Below are positions 55,632 to 64,000 of a stretch of 64,000 nt of DNA, in pieces. This stretch comes from Pyxicephalus adspersus (lineage: Eukaryota > Chordata > Amphibia > Anura > Pyxicephalidae), in assembly GCF_032062135.1 (NCBI RefSeq), contig NC_092866.1, forward strand, positions 30,559,065-30,623,064, given 5' to 3'. The notes under the pieces were generated by a model. It saw nothing but the letters and a program-made list of their open reading frames with translations, ran no database searches and was not told where the DNA came from. The stretch's first letter is position 1, and each line of letters opens with the position of its first letter. The position numbers and the translations under genes are program-made.

Positions 55632-55843
55632 TACATTTAATAAAGCTCTCCAAGACTGGAGAGTATACACTTTCAATAGTGAAGCGGGGTGATCCAGCAA
55701 ATCTGGAATGTATTCTTTTAAATGTATTTGCTAGCAAATGTTTTGAATCCTTCAAATTTATTGCAGGTTTGCTGGATCACCCAGCTTCACCTTCACTGAA
55801 AGTGTATTCTCTCCAGTCAAGGAAAGCTTAAATAAATCAGATT
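55632..55843. mobile_element. Palindromic MITE, copy C
   Basis: TTTAATAAAGCTCTCCAAGACTGGAGAG at the left mirrors CTCTCCAGTCAAGGAAAGCTTAAATAAATC at the right. The interior shares GTGAAGCGGGGTGATCCAGC and its inverted partner. Third copy of the family at 22095 and 41903. Confidence 0.8.
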
Positions 55844-57567
55844 AAATTTATTGTGAGAAGAAAAACTTTTTTATTGTAAACAACCACAAGAAAGTTCACC
55901 TATATTGCACGTAATGTTAGGATTATGATCTACTTATGATCATTGCAAAGGTGTAATTGCTGTTACCTTTATTCTTATTTATCCATTTTTAACAACCAAT
56001 TTTTAGTATAATGATCTGTCGTTTTTGGTTGACAACAACTTATGGTATTCCTATTCTTACATGGTTTATGTTATGGAATGCTTTTAAATTATGTTTGTCA
56101 TCATAGTTTTTATTTATTATTTTCATTCATATTTGTATTTTATTATTTTCACATTTTTTTTTTCGTTCATGTTTTTGTTTTTTAGCACCTTCACCCTGTT
56201 TTGACTCACATGCCTTTCTTAATGATATATTAATTTTTCTATGTTTGTGTTTGTGGTCCATAAGCACTGTAAATCAACAGGAAGAAAAAAAACTGGTTGG
56301 GTTGAACTTGGTTTAATTTATTCCAACAGGTAATCAATTCTTGATTACCTAATGCAATCGAATATTCTCAGGGTCAACAATCTCTGGTGTCATTCATTTT
56401 TTACGTTTTCTATATGGACCATTTATATATTTATACAGGTGACGATACCCCCTAAAAACACAAGGGTGAATAGATTTATTGTAGCTAATCTTTCATCATA
56501 GCGGAGCATCTCCATTGCTGTTATTAGTTTACATGCCCTTCTCTGCACTCTTTTTTTTTTTTTTTTTTACCCTAGTGGCCACTGGACTACTTTGCTGATG
56601 AGAAATAAGCAAGCCGCAGACTTTCAGGCACTCCTCACCAGGCACTAAGGATGAGAGCTTTTTACAGCTGGGCATCCAGGATCGTTTTCGGGCAAAAACA
56701 CCTCTTTTTGCAGGCATTTGCAACTGCCTGTTTGGGCAATTTTTTAAAGCCTAGTTCAAAAAAATAATTGCATCGAGCATCTAGAAAACCACAGGCAAAT
56801 GCTGCCTTCTGCCACCTGTTAAATGAGGAATAAAAAATTGACTTATTTGATCCAATGTTAACTTGTTTTTGCAGGTTTTTTGAGCAGTGAAATCCTTTAA
56901 AAATGCTTGAAAAAAACACAGGTCTGAACAAGCCCTAAGACAATTTTGATGTATTTTAAGGGTACATTTTTATGGCTGTGGGAAAATTACCTTTTATTGA
57001 CTTGGAGGAACAGCAGGGAATACAGAAGTCTATGTGAAAAGCAATTGTAGTAGTTATTTTAGTCATACTTTTTAGTATACCATACTCCAGGTGTAGGACT
57101 GTTAAAAAAATTATAATATTATATAAATTTCTATTTATATAATAATATATAAATATATATTTCAAAAAACAGTAAAGGCGACTCAGTGAAAATGCAGTTC
57201 ATTATTATGTCAGCAGGGGTTGTGTTGCAGTTCAGGAGCTTTATGAATGTCAGTTAATTCTACAAACTTGTGGTAGAAGTTGCAGAGTAGAGTGTCAGTT
57301 CCAATTCCTGGTTTAGTCCCCTGGATTCATTCCCAAAGCACTTAAAATTTGGCACATAGATTTTGGCATGTGACAAGGGTCTTACATGACCATGCCTGTA
57401 GTTTAGATAGGTATGCATTGGACCCTGGTATGGCTAAATGATTCAAGTTTGATGGAATTAGTGAGATCAGTTAATTTCTGAATTAAATCCCAAATCACCT
57501 AAAATTTAGACCCTGGTATGACCGAACCAACTGTAGAAGTTAAACTTGGTAAAGATTGTGCTACCTT
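55844..57567. other. Non-coding DNA, mostly AT-rich
   Basis: A T-run of 18 at about 56550. 56570-56760 contains a moderately GC-rich stretch with no recognised domain. At 57183-57540 there is a low-complexity-free segment with two related phrases (ACCCTGGTATG...) of unknown nature. No gene seen. Confidence 0.3.
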
Positions 57568-57890
57568 TTTTTTAAAAAACATTCTTTATTTATTACCTCA
57601 AGTGGGTACAGAAATAAAGCAGGGATGTAGGAGCATAAAAATGCAATAACACCAATCAAAAATGTGCAAATTTTGCAATTGCATATAGAATATTTCAAAC
57701 AAACCCAAGTGTCCTGGTACAGAAAAACAAATATCTGACATAAAGAATCATACTGATCCATAATAGGGAAAAGAAATAGAAGGGGGTTAAGAGTGGGGGG
57801 GACCGCCCGTAGAGGAAGCTTTGGGGGGGACAGCTAGAGGGTGTCCTGGAAATAAGACGAAAATGTGCAGCAGTGTAGAGCTCCAGTTAA
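57568..57890 (-). repeat. L1-type LINE 3' UTR fragment, 5'-truncated
   Basis: On the minus strand it ends GGTAATAAATAAAGAATG followed by T/A-rich tail TTTTTTAAAAAAAA, a polyadenylation signal and A-tail. It is bordered by similar sequences: AGTTAAACTTGGTAAAGATTGTGCTA before and AGTTAAACTTAAACTTGGGCAAAATAGCTATG after, which look like a decayed target duplication of about 20 bp. I take it as a separate short insertion and not as the severed 3' end of L1-3. Confidence 0.55.
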
Positions 57891-57949
57891 ACTTAAACTT
57901 GGGCAAAATAGCTATGGTATTCATTGGTTGTTGTAAATTGTGACCAATT

Positions 57950-60900
57950 TGTGACTGTGTCTCAGAACATATGCTTCTTAAAGTAGATACAGCTGATATT
58001 CACCCAATAGTAATCGCAGACCACGCTCCAGTCACTTTAGACCTTATGAACAGCCTCTTAAAACTGATTTTGTATGGAGATTCCCAGCATTCTTAGCTAA
58101 AGATGAAAAATTCCAACAGCAATTGAGGCACTGGTGGATGGACTTTGACTATCACAATGGCCAACACAGATCCAACCCGCAACTATATTGGGACACAGCC
58201 AAAGCAGTTCTCAGGGGTAATATTATGGCTTAAATGGCCACTACTAAAGGAATACGTTACATAAATACACTGAGGCTTGTACCCAGGCCAGACAGCCCTA
58301 CCTGCAATTTAAGGCATCTCTTTTGCCGACAGACAAGAAACCTGGCTCCAGGTGAAACAAGCATGTGATCTCCTGATTAGCCAGTATGATTCCACTATTA
58401 GAGCTTACCGGTCAGCTGAGTTTTTTTGCTACAGTAACAAATCTGGCAGACTACTGGCTAATTTGGCGAAGGGATTTAGAATGCCCCCTCGAGTATTGGC
58501 CATCAGAGATTCAAAACAATTATTGCAAGATTCTCCACAGGATATTGCTTCTGTATTTGCTACGTTTTATAACAATTGTACACTTCCCAAGGTAGTGATG
58601 TATTTATGGGCAAAGGTTTTTTGGACAGGTTGAACCTTCCTATACTTACAGCAGAGGAACTGGCTCATCTTAACTCGGCAATACCTGAGGAGGAGGTCAC
58701 CTCTGTAATCAAACGGTGTGCCAGTTGCAAAGTGCCAGGTCATGATGGCATGCCATCAGAGTTTTTTAAAATGTTAGTAGACAAAGTGATACCATTTCTT
58801 ACAGCACTTTACAACACCCTGTTTTCCTCCTCCACCTATCTGGAGTCTGGCAATCTTGCTTTTATAAAGGTACTGCTCAAAGCACGTAAAGATCTGCTTG
58901 AACCGGGTTCATTCTGCCCGATATCTCTTCTTAATCAAGATGTAAAGTTGTTATCTAAAATTCTGGCAGACCGGTTGGCAAGATATATGCCGCGCTTAGG
59001 GAGCCCTGCGCAAGGGCTTCAAGGTAATATGGCTTCAAGGTAATATCGCTTCCTTTATGGCGACCATGTATTCTGGACCAATGGCTCCTGTCCAGGTAGC
59101 TGGAGTACTATCTCCCTCTTTTCTCTTGGGCAGAGGCACCAGGCAGGGTTACCCTCTTTCCCCACTATTATTTAACTTAGCCATTGAGCCATTGGCCAGA
59201 TCGTTTTGTGACTGTAATGTATTTGAAGGTATCGGCGTCCAACACAAGCAAATTAAACTAGCTATGTTTGCAGATGATGAGATGTTGTTTATGCAGAACC
59301 CTACTAGAGATTTACCAACTGTTGTTGCACATATTAAGGGTTTGGGTACATTTTCTAGCTTCCGTATTAACTATGACAAAAGTGAATTATGTAGCCTTGA
59401 TTTAAATCTCCCCCCCAGAGGCAGCAGCTCTTGGCATTAAATTAGCTAAACACCAGGTGACTTATCTAGGCATCAAAATCTCTCGCAGTGTTCCTGACAT
59501 GTATGCCCTTAATTACTCCCCGGTAATAACCAAAATTTTAGCAGGAATAACCAATTGGAAAAACCTACCCTTGTCATTATTGGGCTGCTGTCAGTTTCTA
59601 AAAATGGTAAGCTTTGCCAATTTCCTTTACCCATTACAGACCCTCCCCTTCCTCTTGAAACATTCGGATGAGCAAAAAAATCACTCTGCCTTTATATTTT
59701 TTTTTTGTGGCAGGGGAAGACACCACAAATAGCCAGGGCCAAATTGTATTGTCCCAAGGAAAATCTAGGTAATAATTTTCCTGATGTGCACATGTACAAC
59801 CTCTCCTGTCTTCTGAGACACTTTAAAGATAGGTGGCATGGGACATCTCATTATACCGCTAGTAAACTTGAGTCCCTAATGGTTCGTCCTTGGTCGCAGT
59901 TAGGGTTACTGAACACATACTACTCCGATATACCCCGCAATATCTGAGATAATTTACTGTTTAGGGACACGCTTCTGGCCTGGAGGGAACTTAAGAAATT
60001 ACATAGCTGTAGCATTGGTACCACATTAGCGGCACACATCTGCTCTACTCCAGGATTCCCACAAGGTTGTACACACTAAGCCTACAAATTCTGGGCACAG
60101 AGAGGAGGTAAATCTCTGGCTCAATTGGACGAGGATAACAATATAATGCCCTTTAACCATTTCCAAGTTAAGTGCGCTATACCACGACAGCATTTTCTTT
60201 ACTATCTACAAGTGAAATCAGCTTTTTTTGAAGGTCAGAGTGGACGTTTAGGCTTAAGACTCACACCTCCGGTGTCTAGGATCCTTGGAGATCCCTCAGT
60301 AAAGCACTCAATTTCCCTTATATACCCGATGCTAATGGGACAAATAACAAGCAAGGAAACCACACATTCCTTTGTCAAACGATGGGCAATCTATTTAGGT
60401 TGTAATTACCCTGATACCCTGGATATGCTAGAGGCAAGTTGGAGTAATGTACGCAAATGTATAATGAGTGAACAATGGAGGGAACTGCAGTTTAAAATCA
60501 TACGTAGTGATACTAATATTCCTTCAATATGAAAGTAAGACCGCAAATGGTCTCTGATCGTTTAACTGCCTGTCCCAAATGTCAATTGCCCCTGGCCTCT
60601 CTATAGCATGCCCTATGGGACTGTCCCGATATTATGACTTTTTGGGATCTAGTATTTGGATTTGTAGAGAGAATCTCAAGTCACATTAGACACCGGTCTC
60701 CACATCTTGCTCTGTTTCATGCTGAGGTTCCCCCTGTGTCCCACACTATGACTACTAACACAGTGGCACTTACTAAATTTGATCACCTATGTCTTTTAGC
60801 TGCAAAGAAGAGTATTCTGACGCAATGGTTAGACCCGAAAGCCCCCTCGCTTCCTCAATTTACTCAGTATCTTCACTCGTTTATGGGGATAGATAAAACT

Positions 60901-61480
60901 GACGCTCTCCAACACATGGACACCCATCCCCAAAGATTTTTTAAGACTTGGATGTCATGCTTGCAACAATCTCTTTCAACAACACATATGCAGGAGCTAA
61001 TTGATCTTTTTAAACATACAATCTGGTATGATCAGAGAATGCTGTCCTCACATTGATCACTAATAGCTGGCTGTACAACTTACTAAGTTACATTTTTACC
61101 TAGTCCACATGATTATGGCTGGAGATAGTCTCGGATTCCCAGTATTTACCATATTATCAGTTGCCTCATTCTAAATGTATTCACCTGATCGCCCCCTGAA
61201 GAAGTAGTGCCTACTGATAAAGGAACGTTGTAAGGCTGTTTACCCCCCTAGTTATAGTTTTGTTTCCTATGGTTTTTATTGTTTTGTTTACAAATTAAAA
61301 TATAAAAATGAGACAGAAATTGTTTCTAAGCCAGCAATTGCTAGTGACCTGTTCATGCTTTTCTTTTTTTTGCATATTCTGTACAATACCTATTTATGTG
61401 GCTACTCATTATGTATGAATGCATTTGTTTTTTGTATTCTGTAATTTCTGTTTCCTGCCATTAAAAATTATTTAAAAAAA
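57950..61480 (+). mobile_element. L1/Tx1-type LINE ORF2, 5'-truncated, with tail (L1-2)
   Basis: It opens near the end of the endonuclease (SEHMLLKVDTADIHPIVIAD; H-A-P-V near 58030), then carries the RT early motifs (LLANLAKGFRMP 58450; EEEVTSVIKRC 58690; FCPISLLNQD 58910), motif B GTRQGYPLSPLLFNLAIEP (about 59130-59190), catalytic AMFADDEMLF (FADD intact, 59260-59290), VTYLGIKISR (59457), and C-terminal WRELQFKI (60480) plus the final KRISSHIRH... stretch. The 3' end is ATTAAAAATTATTTAAAAAAAA at 61480. Frameshifts occur at about ten places. It is the same family as L1-1, which lacks exactly the middle of this region. Confidence 0.88.
58576..59440 (+). pseudogene. L1-2 reverse transcriptase core
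   Basis: Frames 58576-59043 and 59057-59440 cover RT fingers and palm: LNSAIPEEEVTSVIKRC, AIL-like ALYNTLFSSSTYL, ISLLNQDVKLLSKILADRL, then motif B GTRQGYPLSPLLF and catalytic FADDE. The motif A segment between ILADRL... and ATMYSG is missing (about 59010-59055; the phrase CTTCAAGGTAATAT occurs twice across the break). The break removes the first catalytic Asp, so the enzyme is dead despite the preserved FADD. Confidence 0.85.
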
Positions 61481-63849
61481 ACATGTATTGGCTACTCTAC
61501 CGCTAGTACCTTGAGTGGATAATGTAAGATCGTCTGTGCGGTGGATTTCATTGACCCTGTGTAGCCATACACGAATCGCAGGTGGTTCAGGGCTCCGCCA
61601 GCATGTGGCTATACAGGAGGTAGCAGCAATGATCAGGTGTCTGATTACTGAAGTTTTGTATGCTTTAAGTGGTAGCAAGTTGTGTTGCAAAAGGAAGAAG
61701 GCTGGTTCATCCGGAATATATTGGTCTGACATTTGTTGGACTATGGATCTGCTACCCAAAAATTCCTCAGAAGGGGACAGCTCCAGAAAATGTGGAGGAG
61801 GTAACCTTTCTCTGTCTTACACCTCCAGCAGCAGTCTGACACATTTGGGAAGATGTGGTGTAGCTTCTCTGGAGTATGATACCACCATGAGACAACTTTG
61901 TAACAAGTTTCTTGGTATCTGCTGCATATGGACGCCTAGTGGGTTCAATATAGGATATGTTCTTTTTGTTCTGTGGAGAATGTGAGACCTAAATCTCCCA
62001 GGACCTGAGAAACGTGGGTGTGTGGCCGGAAGGAGAGGCCTGTAAAAGCCTGTAGACAATAGACAAAGCGTGTCGAATGCCTCCCTCACCTATGCATAGT
62101 TAAGGAAGTTAGAGGTCTGTAGTAAGACAAAGCCAGGTGAAGGGTTGTCAGAAAATGGGAGATCTGTAGGGATCTCCAAAAATCCAATTGAAAGTCTCCC
62201 GTGTTATCCCTTAGCTCGATCTGATAAAATGTACTGCTCTGCATATACCTGTAGATTGTAAATCTCGGACCCTCCCATCCTCCAGTCCAGGGGGAAAGGA
62301 CGGATTCCCAAAGACAGGGAAAAGGGGTGATGGCGAGGGTAAGAGGTGCAGTCGGTGGAAATTCTTTACAGCCAGCTCCCATGTGTAGCCAATTGTAGGA
62401 TGAGAATTGATTTCTGTGATAGTTGACAGTGGCGACCACAAGAGGAGGTGTAGGGGTGTTGGGCAGAAAGCATTTTTAAATGATATACATTGTTTAGAAC
62501 CCCCATTTCAGCACCAATCTAATACACGCATCAAATGTACCACTAGATAGTAGTGGAACATGTTTGGGACTCCCAGGCCCCCTTCAATTTTAGGTCACAT
62601 AAGCAAAGTTCTGCAGAGTCTAGGAACTTTGTTACGCCATGCGTAACAAAAGAGTTTTGAAGTAAGGGTTCTATAAACTGATCCAGGAACCTTTATCAGA
62701 AGGGTTTGGAAGATATATAAAAACCAGGGAGGATATTCATTTTTATAATGCTAATATGTCCTAGCCAGGAGAAGGTTGTTTTATCTCATTGTTCTAGGTC
62801 TCTATTCATAGTAAAGAGCAGCGGGAGATAGTTCCGAGCGTATGTCCCTAAGAGTACTTTGGGTATTTTCTTGTCGAGGTATGTGATCGAGTTGGACTCC
62901 CTGTGGAAAGTGAAAGATTGTTTAAGATTGGGAACTGGCAGTGGTCAATAATGAAATATTTAGAGCTGTTGACTTAGAATAATTAATCTTAAAGTTGGAC
63001 AGGGAGCCGTATTCATTCAAAGCGGTCATGATAATTAGCAATGAGATAGTGGAGTTGGTTATGGGAAGTTGTAAGTTGTCTGCATAGGCGGCTATTTGTA
63101 CATCCCATATCTAGCCCTTCAATAGTATAGCAGGCACGGATTGTACGTAGGAGGGGTTCCAGTGTCAGCATGAAAATCAGGGGAGATATGGGACAGCCCT
63201 GTCGTGTGCCATTAGAGATAGACAGTGGAGCCGATAGAAGCCCATTCACTCTAACTGTGGCCGTGGGTAGAGAGTAAATGGCCCTGATCCATGATAACAT
63301 TAGTGGGCCAACGCCTATATGTATAAAAGTATTAACCATGTAGAGCCAGTCAACCCGATCAAAGGCTTTGTCAGCATCTGTGAAGGGTAACAAAAGTGGG
63401 ATGTGTTCAGATGTGGCATGATATATATAGTTCAGTACCCTAGTTGTGTTGCCTCTGGCCTCCCTGCGTGGCATAAAGCCAGCTTGATCAAAATGAATGA
63501 GGTCATGCATGACCTTAATCAGTCTGGAAGCCAGGATTTTCCCATAGAGTTTAAGATCTTGGTTAAGGAGGGAGATGGGGTTTTATCTCGTGCAGGACAA
63601 AGGATCCTTGCCTTCCTTGGGTAATACCGGGATGGTAGCCTGGAGAGAGTCCAGAGAAAACTGACTGCCTTCAGTTATATGGGGTTAGGTGGCGATGAAA
63701 TGAGAGGGTAAATTACTCTGAAAGGTTTTGTAGTGTGATAAGGGCAGGCCATCCGGCTCAGAAGTTTTGCCAGAAGGGGTGTTGCTTATGGCTATTCGGA
63801 GTTCTTCCACGGAAATGGGTGCCTCCAGCAAATTTCTCTGAGACACAGG
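61481..63849 (-). pseudogene. L1-type LINE ORF2, RT and C-terminal domain (L1-3)
   Basis: Minus-strand order: early RT ISVEELRIAISNTPSGKTSEP (about 63815-63755), SLLNQDLKLYGKILASRL, then an open frame 63510-63013 with QAGFMPRREARGNTTR, motif A PFTDADKAFDRVDW (intact Asp, about 63385), motif B GTRQGCPISPLIF (about 63200), and in an alternate frame catalytic AYADNLQLP (Y-A-D-N, about 63095). C-terminal portions follow at 62439-62086, 62089-61817 and 61759-61475 (WLHRVNEIH). It has many frameshifts. It abuts the A-tail of L1-2 at 61480 and is cut by the MITE at 63850. Confidence 0.85.
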
Positions 63850-64000
63850 CCCTAATTCATCAAGCAGAATCGGACGCTCGCTCGTGCATTCGTTTTCGCG
63901 ATCCGAAATCGTGCGCCGTCGCGCAATTCAGCAACTAAAAAAGTTCGCGGCCGGAGCTCCGGCAGCTTTACACTGGCAAGCTTGCATTAAAAGTCACTGT
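63850..64000. mobile_element. CpG-rich MITE, second copy (truncated by window edge)
   Basis: It starts GCCCTAATTCATCAAGCAGAATCGG and continues with CTCGTGCATTCG, CAGCAACT and GCATTAAAAGTCACTGT, which are the reverse complement of the MITE at 29235-29448 segment by segment. Its far end lies beyond the window. It interrupts L1-3 upstream of its RT. Confidence 0.85.

Noticed and set aside
57568..63849. 57568-57890 as the severed 3' UTR of L1-3
   Set aside because: AGTTAAACTT...-type similarity on both sides fits a separate insertion with its own target duplication; kept open in the findings.
1..64000. Prokaryotic genes, operons, CRISPR arrays or phage
   Set aside because: No dense coding, ribosome-binding sites or repeat-spacer pattern; all long frames are retroelement remnants or chance.

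Overview
The window is transposon-rich vertebrate intronic DNA, most likely from an anuran amphibian. That assignment is inferred from the mix of repeats (Penelope-like elements, L1/Tx1-type LINEs, chromodomain Gypsy elements, a Gmr1-like Gypsy element, hAT and TTAA-type elements, and a frog-style LINE tail) and from the host gene. I see no bacterial features, CRISPR arrays, rRNA genes or convincing tRNA genes. The only host coding sequence I can support is two exons of a papain-family cysteine protease, best matched to cathepsin F. Both are on the minus strand, at 54917-54997 and 22903-23022. Their splice sites are consensus and their phases fit, so together they read across the segment that follows the catalytic-Cys exon. 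A ~31.9-kb intron separates them. The neighbouring exons must lie outside the window, so the rest of the window is also intron or flank.

Layout. 1-3.5 kb: the 3' end of a Penelope-like element (PLE), then two oppositely oriented hammerhead-ribozyme-like motifs. 3.5-6 kb: a 5'-truncated chromodomain Gypsy element (minus). 6.8-7.8 kb: PLE terminal-repeat DNA with a hammerhead-like motif. 7.8-10.6 kb: a Gmr1-like Gypsy element (minus; LTR, gag, protease, integrase). 12.7-13.4 kb: a solo LTR with a 5-bp target duplication. 13.7-17 kb: an L1-type LINE (minus) with PLE terminal DNA between its endonuclease and RT remnants. 18.3-21.3 kb: a TTAA element and a second type of PLE (minus) with the best-preserved hammerhead core. 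22-23.5 kb: a palindromic MITE, the second cathepsin exon and SINE/LINE tails. 25.0-26.1 kb: a second solo LTR (4-bp duplication). 27-27.5 kb: a PLE endonuclease remnant. 28-37.5 kb: L1 fragments, a second chromodomain Gypsy element with both LTRs, a nearly full-length but internally deleted L1, and a CR1/L2-like remnant. 38-45.9 kb: a PLE flanked by long inverted repeats, carrying three hAT insertions, a MITE and a SINE-like repeat. 46-54.6 kb: PLE, L1 ORF1 and Tc1 remnants. 54.9-55 kb: the first cathepsin exon. 57.6-64 kb: a 5'-truncated L1 (plus) abutting another L1 (minus), then a MITE at the right edge.

Almost every element is broken by stops, frameshifts, deletions or nested insertions, so the window reads mainly as a layered record of past insertions. 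The pattern most worth following is the repeated hammerhead-like fold. Nine motifs, plus one half copy, sit in or near PLE terminal DNA. Several keep pairing although their sequences differ: outer stems such as CUGUC/GACAG, CACCU/AGGUG, AAUAAG/CUUAUU and GUCUCA/UGAGAC. Hammerheads in PLEs are an established finding, so this is a well-populated example and not a new class. I found no convincing entirely new system.
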